From: Paractinoplanes maris
GTDB taxonomy: Bacteria; Actinomycetota; Actinomycetes; Mycobacteriales; Micromonosporaceae
NCBI RefSeq assembly: GCF_023544465.1
Contig: NZ_JALPVL010000006.1
Coordinates: forward strand, 186,001 to 250,000
Length of the DNA: 64,000 nucleotides
Reading direction: 5' to 3'
The notes beneath the pieces were generated by a model. That model was not told where the DNA came from. It searched no databases and was given only the letters and a program-made list of their open reading frames with translations. Made by a program: the position numbers and the translations under genes. This document shows, piece by piece, positions 49,795 to 58,889 of the stretch (positions within the stretch are counted from its first letter, which is position 1; each line of letters begins with the position of its first letter).

Positions 49795-50380
49795 AGCTGG
49801 TAGGTCGCCACCGTGCTCTGCAGGTCGGCCGCCGTGCGGGCCAGGTCGGAGGCCGTCCGGCCTCATTGGCGCTGTTCGAGATCTCCCGGATCGAGAGGCC
49901 CATCTCCTCGGCCCCGGCGGCCACGGCCTGAACGCCCTCGGAGACCTGGCCGGCCGATTGCGACACCGTGGTGACCTGGGCCGACGTCTGTTCGGCGGAG
50001 GCGGCCAGCTGCGACGAGACCGATGACAGCTCCTCGGAGGCGGACGCCAGCAGGTCGGAGTTGGCGTGCACCCGCCCGACCGTGCCGGCCATGGCCTCGG
50101 CGGTCTGATTCAGCGTGCGCGCCATCTCGCCCACCTCGTCGGCGCTGTCCACCTGCACCCGTACGGTCAGATCGCCGGTGCCGACCCGCTTGAGCGCTCG
50201 CACGCAGCGCGAACGGGCCTCGGCGATGTGCTGCTGCGCGGCCGGGGACTGCACGGTGACCTCGGCCAGCCGGGCCAGCGGGATGCGCAGCGCGGCCATG
50301 GCATCGGTGACCGGGCCGCTTGTAGGGCCGCCCGGGCTTTGGTCCGCGCCGCATCGTCCACGGCCAATCCGCGATTCCGC
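49791..50380 (-). pseudogene. Decayed methyl-accepting chemotaxis receptor
   Basis: Recognisable pieces of one receptor are spread over three frames. GLAVDDAARTKARAALQ (near 50375-50325) is in one frame. VTDAMAALRIPLARLAEV through the HAMP-like VGTGDLTVRVQVDS-DEVGEMARTLNQTAEAM and the start of the signalling helix to EISNSANEA is in a second. The expected last residues ASDLARTAADLQSTVATYQL, ending at 49791, are in the third. The signalling hairpin tip between EISNSANEA and ASDLA is missing, so an internal deletion plus frameshifts have inactivated the gene. Its end overlaps the stop of the aldo-keto reductase gene. Confidence 0.75.
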
Positions 50381-50426
50381 CGACTCCAGCGAACATGAAA
50401 CGGCTTTTCGCACCCGGGAAACCACA

Positions 50427-50460
50427 AAGACAAGTGCCGCCTTCCGGCGACACTTGTCTT
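50427..50460 (-). terminator. Terminator hairpin after the chitinase gene
   Basis: Arms AAGACAAGTG/CACTTGTCTT continue past one mismatch into CGCC/GGCG with a 4-base loop. On the minus strand the stem is followed by TTTG. It lies 13 bases past the chitinase stop codon. Confidence 0.85.
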
Positions 50461-50472
50461 CTGGAGCAGGGT

Positions 50473-51561
50473 TCAGCAGCTCAGGTTGTTACCGGTGGGC
50501 ACGCCGAGAATGCCGGCGAAGCGGTTGTAGTTGTTGATCCGGCTCTGCACCTGGTCGGGGTGCGCGCCATTGCATTCGATGCTGTTGATGGCTTTGATCG
50601 TCGTGCCGAAGCCCTGCCCGCCGACCATCGCGTTGTGCGAGGTGGTGCCGGCGGCGCCGGTCCCGGTCATCCAATACCAGAGGCCGGTCTGCCACGAGAT
50701 CGACGAGTTGGTGGCGACCAGGTTCGGGTTGTTCAGCAGGTCGACGCCGAGCGCGTTGCCGGCCGCGTAGTAATTGAAGTTCCAGCTCAGCTGAATCGGG
50801 CCGCGACCGTGATAGGCCGACTGACCGGCCGGGCACCCGTACGGCTGTGAATAGTCGCAGTAGTGCGGCCAGTTGGCCTGGTTGGTCTCGTCGATGAAGA
50901 CCAGGCCGCCGGTCTCGTGTCCGACGTTGGCCAGGAAGGCCGCGGCTTCCTGCTTCTTCACGACGTCATCGCCGGAGGTGGCGAACGAGGGGAACTTCCT
51001 CATCGCGTCGGTGAGACCGGCGTACGTGTAGAAGCCGTTCCGCCCCGGGAACATCGCGTTGAACTGCGCCTCACTGACGACGAATCCGCCGGTGCTCCCG
51101 CCACCGTTGTTCCCGCCGCCGCCCCCACTGCAGGAGTAGGGCGACCAGTACCAGGTGCTGATGACCGGGTCGAAGCCCGGATTCTCATGCGATGCCTGGT
51201 AGTACTGCCCGTTCGTGTACCGCACGATGGCGCCGGCCGCGTAGTTCTGACCCGCCACCCAGTTCGGGTAGTTGCACGTGGTTCCACCGCCGGTGCCGCC
51301 ACCACCGCTGTTGCCGTCACAGGCACCGTTGTCCTGCCAGACGTTCGAGCCGGCGGTGCTGGGCGCCTCGTTCTGCGTCCACCATTTCGCGGTCCAGTTC
51401 CGGCCGCTGTAGGACGCGGTCTGCCCACTGGTGTAGACCGCATTGTTGTTGTACGGGGTAACGCACGCGGCGGCCGCTTCCGAGGCCACCACCGGCACTA
51501 CCGCGCCGACCACGCCCAGCCCGAGCGCAGCCAGCATCATCAGCAGACGTTTTGTTCTCAT
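50473..51561 (-). CDS. Secreted family 19 chitinase with two CBM5/12 chitin-binding domains
   Basis: The 362-residue product has a signal peptide (about 1-32). Two small chitin-binding domains of the ChtBD3 type follow: the first has WWTQNEAPSTAG and WQDNGAC, the second WVAGQNYAAGAIVRY--GQYYQA. Gly-rich linkers separate them. The GH19 domain (about residues 160-362) has its catalytic Glu in FLANVGHETGGL (about residue 214) and the substrate-groove motif YHGRGPIQLSWNFNY. It cuts chitin with inversion, so fungal walls and insect cuticle are likely targets. ATG 51561 starts a standard signal peptide and GAAAGG lies upstream. The gene is monocistronic, with hairpins on both sides. Confidence 0.93.
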   Translation of the reverse strand: MRTKRLLMMLAALGLGVVGAVVPVVASEAAAACVTPYNNNAVYTSGQTASYSGRNWTAKWWTQNEAPSTAGSNVWQDNGACDGNSGGGGTGGGTTCNYPNWVAGQNYAAGAIVRYTNGQYYQASHENPGFDPVISTWYWSPYSCSGGGGGNNGGGSTGGFVVSEAQFNAMFPGRNGFYTYAGLTDAMRKFPSFATSGDDVVKKQEAAAFLANVGHETGGLVFIDETNQANWPHYCDYSQPYGCPAGQSAYHGRGPIQLSWNFNYYAAGNALGVDLLNNPNLVATNSSISWQTGLWYWMTGTGAAGTTSHNAMVGGQGFGTTIKAINSIECNGAHPDQVQSRINNYNRFAGILGVPTGNNLSC

Positions 51562-51744
51562 GGCGGACCTTTCGAGCGCCGAGGGGGATGAGCGCCGCGC
51601 AGCACATAGACCACACCAAATGTCTGCCTGATCCGTCAAGCAATCTGTAAACAAACTTTAGTCATTCTCTGAACCCTGCCTTTCCCACCCCGGCGGCGAT
51701 CCCTTTCGCTCGGGGCCGGACCGTCACGCGGGTCCAGGGAAAGT

Positions 51745-51780
51745 GCCGGCCTGAACCGCGTCTCCGCGGTTCAGGCCGGC
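51745..51780. terminator. Perfect 16-base-pair hairpin after the WD40 gene
   Basis: Arms beginning GCCGGCCTGAACC pair perfectly over 16 bases around a TCTC loop. It lies 11 bases past the WD40 stop codon and upstream of the chitinase promoter, insulating the two genes. Confidence 0.88.
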
Positions 51781-51790
51781 AATGTTCGGG

Positions 51791-53038
51791 TCAGGCGGCG
51801 TTCCGGGCCGGGACGCGCCACAGCCGGACCTTGTTGTCCGCGCCGGCGCTGATCACGCGCTTGCCGTCCGGGGTGATCCGCAGCGCCCAGACCGGCCGGT
51901 TGTGCCCGGTCAGCGGCGAGCCCTGGAGGTTCCCGGTCGTCGCGTTCCACACCCGTACGGTCCCGTCGTCACTGCCGGTGGCCAGGAGCTTCCCGTTCGG
52001 GCTGAACCGCATCGCGCGCACCGGGCCGGTGTGACCGGTCAGGGGTCCGGCGGCGGGCTGCCGGGTCGCCACGTTCCACAGCTGCACGGTGTTGTCGCCG
52101 CCGGACGAGGTGGCCAGCAGCTTTCCACCACGGCTGAACGTGATCGCGTACACCGGGCCGGAACTGGCGGTGAGCGGTTCGCCGGCCGGCCGGCCGGTGG
52201 CCGGGTCCCACAGCCGTACGGTGTTGCCGCCACCCGAGGTGGCCAGCAGCCGGCCGTTGGGGCTGAAAGTCATCGCGTACACCGGGCCGGGGCTCACGGT
52301 CAGGGCCGCGCCGACCGGCCGGCCGGTGCTGGTCTCCCACAGCCGGACGGTGTTGTCGTCGTCGGCGCCGGCGGTCACGAGGAGCTCGCCGTCCGGGCTG
52401 AACACGACGAAGCGTACGGCTCCGGTGTGACCGTTCAGGGTGCGCACCAGACGCCCGGTGGCGATGTTCCAGAGGCGGGCCGTGCCGTCGTCGCCCGCCG
52501 TGGCCATCAGCTGACCGGCCGGGCTGAACGCCACCGAGCGCACCGGTCCGACGTGTCCGGCCAGCGGATCACCGGACCGCTGCCCGGTGGTGGGATCCCA
52601 CAGCGACACCTGACGGTCGCCGGCCACCGCCAGCAGCTTGCCGTCCGGGCTGAACCCGATGGAGTTGATCGGCCCGGCCTTGGCGGCGAGCGGCGGCCCA
52701 GCCCGGCGGCCGGTCGCCGTGTTCCACTGCCGGACCGTCGCGCGGCTGACGGTGGCGAAGACCTTGCCGTCCGGGCGCAGGGCGATGAGCCCGGCCATGC
52801 CGGGCAGAACGGTGCGGGCCCGCGCGGCGGCTCCGGTGGCGGTGTCCGCGATCCGGCTGTGCGCGACGAGTTCCCGGGGCGCGGAGAGCGTGGATTGCGG
52901 GTTGGCGCGCGCAGCGGTGATGGCGGTGAGCGCGAGCAGCCCGGTCAGGGCCACGGCAACGGCCCAACCGGCGCGACGACGTCGGCCACCGACCGTATAG
53001 TCACTGCTCGTGCCTTTACGATCTCTCTTGGTAGTCAC
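51791..53038 (-). CDS. Membrane-anchored WD40 beta-propeller protein
   Basis: The 415-residue product has a short basic cytoplasmic start, one membrane segment (about residues 20-42), a linker, and seven WD40 repeats (about 95-415). The repeats carry the regular S-DG-LLAT-G-D-TV-LWD--TG pattern, GH-GPV spacers and high mutual similarity. It is a stand-alone propeller without the kinase or NB-ARC domains often attached to such repeats in actinomycetes. It probably acts as a protein-binding platform on the outer face of the membrane. The GTG 53038 start is tentative because its GGGAG is too close; the frame is open further upstream. Confidence 0.78.
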   Translation of the reverse strand: MTTKRDRKGTSSDYTVGGRRRRAGWAVAVALTGLLALTAITAARANPQSTLSAPRELVAHSRIADTATGAAARARTVLPGMAGLIALRPDGKVFATVSRATVRQWNTATGRRAGPPLAAKAGPINSIGFSPDGKLLAVAGDRQVSLWDPTTGQRSGDPLAGHVGPVRSVAFSPAGQLMATAGDDGTARLWNIATGRLVRTLNGHTGAVRFVVFSPDGELLVTAGADDDNTVRLWETSTGRPVGAALTVSPGPVYAMTFSPNGRLLATSGGGNTVRLWDPATGRPAGEPLTASSGPVYAITFSRGGKLLATSSGGDNTVQLWNVATRQPAAGPLTGHTGPVRAMRFSPNGKLLATGSDDGTVRVWNATTGNLQGSPLTGHNRPVWALRITPDGKRVISAGADNKVRLWRVPARNAA

Positions 53039-53167
53039 TCCCGCACGGTAACGATCATGCGCGGGGCATTTCCGGGCTGTTGGCCGCGGTTCATCCGGCC
53101 GGGTTGCACCTCGCACAACGACCGCAGCGAGATCCACCGACGCCGGTGGATCCCGCCGCGGCAGTGA

Positions 53168-54751
53168 TCAACCGATTCCGTACGCCCGGAAGACGGTGGC
53201 CTCGGTGTACGCGCCGCCGGCGACCGTGGCGCGAACCTTGAGCGCCACGGCGCTGGTCTTCGGGTTGGTGACGATCGCGTACCAGGTGCCGCCGACCTTC
53301 TGAACCGGGACGGTGCGCCACGTGTTGCCGCTGTCCGGCGACATCTGCGCGGTCATCTTGCTGACCTTCGGGTCGATGCCCCGCTTGGCGTCCGGGTCGA
53401 CCGCGCCGCGGAGCAGCTTGATCGCGACCTTGGTGGTGGTGCCGGGCTTCGCCTTGTTCGTCATGCTGAGACCGGCCGGAGAAAGGTGCACGGAGTAGAC
53501 CCCGGCCAGCGCACTGGCATTCGGCTTGGTCTGGAACCGGTACGTCACCCGGCTGGTCGTCGACAACATCCCGGACGGGAAGGTGATCTCCGGGTAGTAG
53601 CGGGTGGCGGTGTTCGTGAGCGTGTACCAGCCGGCCTTCTTGACCGTGTAATACATGTAGGTGCTTTCCGGCTCCCAGCCCTTGTCCTGCTTGACGGCGA
53701 CTGCCTTCCCGCCGAAGCTCAGGGCGGCCGAGGCCTTGTCGCCCCCCTCGACCGAGCCGTCGCGGGGGAACGCCGGGTCGCTGAACATGTCGTTCAGGCC
53801 GAACTGGACCACGCCGCGGATCGTGACCGGCAGCTGCGCGCCCGGACCCCAGGCGGAGTTGAAGAAGCTCAGGTTGTACGTCTTCCCGGCGCTCACCGTG
53901 CGCTTCGCGAAGTAGCCGCCGATGTTCCAGGTCTCGCCGGACTTCGTGGCCGCCGACGAGTCGACCCGGACGTCCCAGGTGCCGGGCGAGACGAGCACGT
54001 TGCTGATGGTCGGCTTGTCGGTGCCGCCCAGGCCCGCGTACAGGCTGTCGCCGCACCCGCTGGTGACCGCCTGCATCGCCAGGCCGGAGTAGATGGAGCC
54101 GGACGGGCCGCGCTTCTGGACCACCCGCAGCGTGGCCAGCTGACCCCGGCTGAAGGTCCGCCCCAGTCCACCCGGCACGCCGTTGGCCTGGTGGAGCACC
54201 GTGTAGCTGGTGGAGGTGCCGGAGTTGTCACTCCACGAACCGAGCGCGGCGAAACCGAGATACTTCGAGGACTGCGGGACGACGTACAGCTTCGTACCGA
54301 AGGACCCGGACGCCTCGATCCCGTCACTCGCGCTGGTCCGGGTGCAGATGCGCATGCTGAGGGAGTGCTCGAGGCCCTTGGGGGCGGGGCTCAGCCCGAG
54401 CCCCACCGGCTTGCCCTGCCGGGCGTCGATCGTCAGCTTGGCCGAACCGGAGACGTTCACGGTCTTGCCGGACAGGGTGATCGTGTTACCGGTCGTCACG
54501 GAGGTGAGGACGGCGTACGTGCCCTTGGGCAGCTTCTTGGCGGTGCCGGAGCGCATCGAGTACGACGTGCTGCTCAGCACCTCGACCAGCTTCACGCCCG
54601 CGTTGACCTTGGCGCCGTTGCGGTTCACCACGGTGACGGTGAGCGTGTGAGTGGCGGCCACGGCGGCACCGCCCATGCCCAGCAGCAAAGCCGGGACCAC
54701 GGCCAGGGCCAGCCCGCGGCCGAGGTGGGCGCGCTTGACGAAAGAGAGCAT
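53168..54751 (-). CDS. Secreted protein of unknown function, carbohydrate-binding-like beta-sandwich domains
   Basis: The 527-residue product has a signal peptide (about 1-32). A prealbumin-like or carboxypeptidase-regulatory-like domain follows (TVTVVNRNGAKVNAGVKLVEV, KLPKGTYAVLTSV, residues 34-110). A large beta-rich middle part contains two Cys, and the C-terminal domain contains MSPDSGNTWRTVPVQK--GTWYAIVTNPKTSAVALKVRA, a pattern also found at the ends of actinobacterial exported proteases. No catalytic motif is present. GAGGGATC precedes ATG 54751. It stands alone between the WD40 gene and the chemotaxis operon. Confidence 0.65.
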   Translation of the reverse strand: MLSFVKRAHLGRGLALAVVPALLLGMGGAAVAATHTLTVTVVNRNGAKVNAGVKLVEVLSSTSYSMRSGTAKKLPKGTYAVLTSVTTGNTITLSGKTVNVSGSAKLTIDARQGKPVGLGLSPAPKGLEHSLSMRICTRTSASDGIEASGSFGTKLYVVPQSSKYLGFAALGSWSDNSGTSTSYTVLHQANGVPGGLGRTFSRGQLATLRVVQKRGPSGSIYSGLAMQAVTSGCGDSLYAGLGGTDKPTISNVLVSPGTWDVRVDSSAATKSGETWNIGGYFAKRTVSAGKTYNLSFFNSAWGPGAQLPVTIRGVVQFGLNDMFSDPAFPRDGSVEGGDKASAALSFGGKAVAVKQDKGWEPESTYMYYTVKKAGWYTLTNTATRYYPEITFPSGMLSTTSRVTYRFQTKPNASALAGVYSVHLSPAGLSMTNKAKPGTTTKVAIKLLRGAVDPDAKRGIDPKVSKMTAQMSPDSGNTWRTVPVQKVGGTWYAIVTNPKTSAVALKVRATVAGGAYTEATVFRAYGIG

Positions 54752-54835
54752 GGACGATCCCTCGCGGCGAAAGGAGAGGTATGGAGCCGCGATCATGCCA
54801 TAGACGACGGTACGGTGTCGTCCCCTTGTCAGCGC

Positions 54836-55882
54836 TCAGAACAACTCGATGATCGGCGTATCGTCGGCCACGGCCGCCCCACCGCCGTGATCGCCGTGCG
54901 TGACCCGCTGCCGCGACATGACATGCCGGGCGCGCAGGTCGTCGACCGAGATGGCCCGTTCCCGCACGGTCTCCGCCGGCACCGAGCCTTCGGCGTAGCC
55001 GATCACATCTTCGGTCGCCTGTTTCACCTGGCCGACGGCGTCGCTGACGTGTTCCAGCAACTGCCGGGTGATGTCCTGGAACTGCACGTGCCCGACCGCT
55101 CCGGTGGTCTCCGCGGTGAGCGCGCCGGCGCTCTGCTCGACGTCGCGGAGCGCTTCCATCGTGTCGTGCAGGACTCCACTCACCATCTGCGACAACGCGC
55201 GCTGGGCATCGGCGATCCCGGTGAGCCGGCGGGTCATCGCGGTGTCCGCGCTCTCCACCGCGGCGCTCGTCGTGTCCTTCTCGAACGACGAGTCGTCAGA
55301 CAACACCGTGTCGAGCCGGCCGGTCAGGTCGGCGATGCTGCTGCCGATGCCGTGCGCGGCCTTGGCCGAGCGGTCGGCCAGCTTGCGCACCTCGTCGGCG
55401 ACGACCGCGAACCCCTCACCGGCGTCCCCGGCCCGCATCGCCTCGATCATGGCGTTCAACGCGAGGATGTTGGTGGCCCGGCTGACCTCCTCGATCTGGG
55501 CGACGTGCTGCTTGAGGCCGCGCATCTCGTCGACCAGCCCCCGGATCTGCTCATCGCGGTACAGGAAGTACCGCACCAGCCGATCCACCAGCTGGTCGTT
55601 CGACGAGGTGGCCTGACCCAGTTCGGATTCCGTACGCCCCAGCGTGCCGGCGAGCCGGGCGACGTCGGCCGCCGTCTGCTCGGCCAGCCCGTCGACCTTG
55701 ATCATTTGCTCGACGATCGACTCGGCGGCCTCTCCGGTCTGCTCGATCACATCGCTGAGATGCGCGCCGACGACCTCGCAGCAGGCCGGCACGTCCTTCA
55801 GCCCGGTGGCCACAACGTCCGTCCGCACCCGCGAATCCATGGGTGCGGACGGCGCCGGCTGTCGGCGGAGAAGGCGGGACAT
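54836..55882 (-). CDS. Soluble chemoreceptor-like protein with a CheZ-like D-x3-Q motif
   Basis: The 348-residue protein has no membrane segment. The central part is a methyl-accepting chemotaxis hairpin whose tip is EEVSRATNILALNAMIEAMRAGDAGEGFAVVADEVRKLA (read as two pieces, about residues 131-169). Downstream is HVQFQDITRQLLEHV, whose Asp270 and Gln274 have the same spacing as the catalytic D-x3-Q of CheZ phosphatases (FQDLTGQ). It could therefore scaffold the kinase array, dephosphorylate CheY-P, or do both. It is the last gene of the che operon, behind a CheY gene. No ligand domain is visible in the first 90 residues. Confidence 0.8.
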   Translation of the reverse strand: MSRLLRRQPAPSAPMDSRVRTDVVATGLKDVPACCEVVGAHLSDVIEQTGEAAESIVEQMIKVDGLAEQTAADVARLAGTLGRTESELGQATSSNDQLVDRLVRYFLYRDEQIRGLVDEMRGLKQHVAQIEEVSRATNILALNAMIEAMRAGDAGEGFAVVADEVRKLADRSAKAAHGIGSSIADLTGRLDTVLSDDSSFEKDTTSAAVESADTAMTRRLTGIADAQRALSQMVSGVLHDTMEALRDVEQSAGALTAETTGAVGHVQFQDITRQLLEHVSDAVGQVKQATEDVIGYAEGSVPAETVRERAISVDDLRARHVMSRQRVTHGDHGGGAAVADDTPIIELF

Positions 55883-55904
55883 CGGAACCTCCAGGAGGGC
55901 GCCG

Positions 55905-56276
55905 TCAGGCGCCGGGAACGACCTGCTTGATCACACCGAGGAGCTGGTCGGGCGCGACCGGCTTGACCAGCCAGCCGGTGGCGCCGGCGGTCTTGGCCTC
56001 GTTCCGCTTGGTCTGCTCGGACTCGGTGGTCAGCATCAGCATCGGGGTGAAACGCATCCCGGGCGCCTTGCGCGCCTCGCGGACGAACGTGATCCCGTCC
56101 ATCTGCGGCATGTTGACGTCGCTGATGATCAGGTTGGGCTTGACGCCCTTGGCCAGCTTGTCCATGGCTTCCTTGCCGTGCCCGGCCGTCTCGACGGTGT
56201 AGCCGGCCTTGGTCAGGATCGACTTCAGGCTCATGAGCATGGTGGCGGAGTCGTCGACGAGCATCACAGTGGTCAT
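55905..56276 (-). CDS. cheY: CheY response regulator (second copy of the operon)
   Basis: The 123-residue receiver domain alone has the acidic pair Asp8-Asp9, the phospho-acceptor Asp53 in IISDVNMPQMDG, the switch Thr in LMLTTESE, and the Lys in WLVKPV. It should carry the signal from CheA to the motor or to a partner. Its start overlaps the end of the small STAS-like gene by four bases, and 22 bases separate it from the receptor/CheZ-like gene. Confidence 0.9.
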   Translation of the reverse strand: MTTVMLVDDSATMLMSLKSILTKAGYTVETAGHGKEAMDKLAKGVKPNLIISDVNMPQMDGITFVREARKAPGMRFTPMLMLTTESEQTKRNEAKTAGATGWLVKPVAPDQLLGVIKQVVPGA

Positions 56277-56548
56277 GGAGGTTCACTCTCTGGTAGAACG
56301 GGCCCCCCACTGCTCCCCCTGAGCAGTGGCAGCACCTGCGTAGCCAAGAAGGCGTCCGTTGGTGACGAGGTAATCCTCGGCTGGAAAAGCAGCAGGGCCT
56401 GGAGCGCGCCGGTATGCAAATGGTTGCATCGCCGCAGATTGACCTTGGGTTTGATGGTGGTCCGGAGCCACGCCACCAGCGGCTCCACCTCGTCGACGGT
56501 CACGACGTCACTCAGGGTCGCGGTTGTCTCATTGAGCTCGAGCGGCAA
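56273..56548 (-). CDS. Small STAS-like protein of the chemotaxis operon
   Basis: The 91-residue protein reads LELNETTATLSDVVTVDEVEPLVAWL--- followed by VNLRRCNHLHTGALQALLLFQP. This resembles a shortened STAS fold in which the H-LHTGALQALL helix takes the place of the phospho-site helix. Its place between cheA (20-base overlap) and cheY (4-base overlap) shows it is translated with them. It may adjust kinase output; no experiment is known to me. The family is otherwise uncharacterised. Confidence 0.65.
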   Translation of the reverse strand: MPLELNETTATLSDVVTVDEVEPLVAWLRTTIKPKVNLRRCNHLHTGALQALLLFQPRITSSPTDAFLATQVLPLLRGSSGGPVLPESEPP

Positions 56549-58889
56549 GGCTGAGCACCTCCTTCATGTTGAGTACCAGGAGCACCAGACCGTCACCGAG
56601 CAGGGCCGTCCCGGAGAACTCGTCCGCGTAGGCGAGCAGTCCCTCCATCGGCTTGAGGATCACGTCGACCTCGCGGTGGAACTGCTCCACGAGCAGGCCG
56701 ACGCGTTGGCCATGCATGCTGACGATGAGAATCGCGCGGTCGGCGGCCGGGTCGGCGGTCCACGGCATGTCGAGGGCCCGGGCCAGGTCGATGACCGGGA
56801 CCACCTCGCCGCGGAGCACCACCACGTCCTGATGCAGCACCCGGCCGAGCTCCCCGGACGGCACCCGGACGGTTTCCACGACCAGGTCGACCGGAATCCC
56901 GAAGCGTTGCCCGGCGACGCTGACCACCATCACCTGGGTCACCGCCATCGAGAGGGGCAACCGCAGCCGGGTGGACGTTCCGCGCCCGAGCTGGGAACGC
57001 ATGGTGACGGCGCCCCCCAGCTTCTCGACGCTGGCCCGCACCGCGTCCATGCCGACGCCACGGCCGGAGAGGTCGGACACCTGATCAGCGGTCGAGAAAC
57101 CGGGCCGGAACACCAGGTCGACGGCGTCCGAGTCGGTGAGGGTCTCCAGCTCCTCCTCGCTGATCAGACCCTTCTCGTACGCCTTGCGCTTGACCTTGTC
57201 CGGGTCGATCCCCCGTCCGTCGTCGGCGATCTCGACGATCACGGCATCCCCGTCGGCCACCGCCGTGAGAGTGATCCGGGCGGCCGGCGCCTTACCGGCG
57301 GCCTGCCGGTCGGCGGAGGTCTCGATCCCGTGGTCGAGGCTGTTGCGCACCAGGTGGACGAGGGGGTCGCCGAGGGCCTCGATCACATCCTTGTCGGCCA
57401 TCGTGTCCTCGCCCTCGGTGACCAGCTCGACGGTCTTCCCGAGCCGGCGGGAGAGGTCACGAATCAGGCGCGGGAACCGGGAGAACGCCACCGACAAGGG
57501 CAGCATGCGCACGTCCATCACGGCGGCCTGGAGTTCCTCCGCGATCCGGTGCAAGCCGGAGTACTGGTCCTTGATCCGGCGGCTGAGCACCCGGCTGCCG
57601 AACTCCTCCTCGGCCGCGTCGGCCAGGAAGGTCAGGCCGTTCTTGGCGACGTTGAGCTCGCCGACCAGCTCCATCAGGTGGTCGACCTTCTCCTGGTCGA
57701 CCTTGAGGATGCGGGTGCCGACCTGGCCGCCGGGATCGTCGGCGCGGCCACGGTCGACGGGGGCCGCCCGCTCAACCGGCGGCGGGGGCGGCGGAGTCTC
57801 GTCGGGAGTGGGCCGAGCCTCGGTCAGCAGGCTGGTGAGCTGGGCGTTGAGCGTTTCGGCGTCCGGGTCGGCGGTCTCGACCGGAACGCCGAGCGCGGCC
57901 GCGGCGGCGGCGACCGAACGGGCCACCGCACTGAGCCGGACACCGGTCAGGGACTCGCCGAAGGTCAGCGAGCGCTGGGCGGCGGTGAGGATCGCGTACG
58001 CGTCGCGGGCGAGTTCGAGGTTCTCGGCTTGCGACTGCGCCGCGGCGGCGACCGCCGACTCGTCGGCCCGAGGCTCGGGCGGTTCCTCCCCGGTGAGGTG
58101 GCGGCGGATCGCGTCACCGTTCAGCTCGACGATCTCGATCTGGTCGGGAACGTACCGGAAGAGGTAGTCGAGTTCACCCCTCGCGGCCCGCGTCGCCAGC
58201 ACGAAGCCGATCAGGCAGGCGTATTCGTCGTACTCCTCCGGTGGTGGCCACTCGAAAGGCTGGATCAGATCCAGCTGGGCCAGCGCCGGCACCTGGCTGA
58301 CCAGGTGCAGCGGATCCTCGGCGCGGAAGAAGCAGCCCTGGTCGGGGGTGAACCGTATAAAACGCATCGTGGCCGAGGTCGAGCTCAGCCAGGTCGCACT
58401 CTTCTCCAGCCACTCCTCGTCGAACAGGGACAGCCAATCCGGCGCCCGGTCGATCACCGGTCCGGCGGGCACCGTGGCCGCGGACGGGTTCACCGTCGCC
58501 TGCTCACCGCCGAGCGGACCACGAAGCTTGACGATCAGGCTCTGCCCGGCCGGCCCGGCCGTCGCGGGCAGTCGCTCGTGGGTGGTCACGTACGCGAGCC
58601 AGCCGCGGATGAGATCGAACGCGGCCAGCAGATCGTCGGTCATGCCCGAGTCGAGCGAGAGCTTTCCGGAGCGTACGGCGTCGAGAAGGTCCTCGGCGGC
58701 GTGTGTGAGACGGGTCAGCTCCGGGAAGTCGAACAGGCCCGACGAACCCTTGAACGTGTGGGCCGCCCGGAACACCTCGTTGACCAATTCCGGGTCGCTC
58801 GGGTCGCGTTCGAGTTGCAGCAACCCCTCGTCGACCTGGCTGAGCAGATCGGCCGCCTCGGCGAGGAACTGGGCGAGAAGCGGGTTCAT
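56529..58889 (-). CDS. cheA: CheA chemotaxis histidine kinase
   Basis: The 786-residue kinase has an N-terminal HPt domain with His44 in RAAHTFKGSSG. A middle domain of about 150 residues (about 130-285, with RFTPDQGCFFRAEDPLHLVSQ and YLFRYVPDQIEIVEL) is unlike the usual CheY-binding P2. The dimerisation helices, ATPase motifs (N box HLVRNSLDHGIE, G1 DDGRGID, G2 GRGVGMDAV) and a C-terminal CheW-like P5 domain follow. It phosphorylates the CheY and CheB proteins encoded around it. The start overlaps the preceding cheY end by four bases. Confidence 0.93.
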   Translation of the reverse strand: MNPLLAQFLAEAADLLSQVDEGLLQLERDPSDPELVNEVFRAAHTFKGSSGLFDFPELTRLTHAAEDLLDAVRSGKLSLDSGMTDDLLAAFDLIRGWLAYVTTHERLPATAGPAGQSLIVKLRGPLGGEQATVNPSAATVPAGPVIDRAPDWLSLFDEEWLEKSATWLSSTSATMRFIRFTPDQGCFFRAEDPLHLVSQVPALAQLDLIQPFEWPPPEEYDEYACLIGFVLATRAARGELDYLFRYVPDQIEIVELNGDAIRRHLTGEEPPEPRADESAVAAAAQSQAENLELARDAYAILTAAQRSLTFGESLTGVRLSAVARSVAAAAAALGVPVETADPDAETLNAQLTSLLTEARPTPDETPPPPPPVERAAPVDRGRADDPGGQVGTRILKVDQEKVDHLMELVGELNVAKNGLTFLADAAEEEFGSRVLSRRIKDQYSGLHRIAEELQAAVMDVRMLPLSVAFSRFPRLIRDLSRRLGKTVELVTEGEDTMADKDVIEALGDPLVHLVRNSLDHGIETSADRQAAGKAPAARITLTAVADGDAVIVEIADDGRGIDPDKVKRKAYEKGLISEEELETLTDSDAVDLVFRPGFSTADQVSDLSGRGVGMDAVRASVEKLGGAVTMRSQLGRGTSTRLRLPLSMAVTQVMVVSVAGQRFGIPVDLVVETVRVPSGELGRVLHQDVVVLRGEVVPVIDLARALDMPWTADPAADRAILIVSMHGQRVGLLVEQFHREVDVILKPMEGLLAYADEFSGTALLGDGLVLLVLNMKEVLSLAARAQ

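Noticed and set aside
54752..54835. Short dyad GACGAC/GTCGTC near 54800 as a terminator of the che operon.
   Set aside because: The stem is only 6 bases with an 8-base loop and no T-run; too weak to call.
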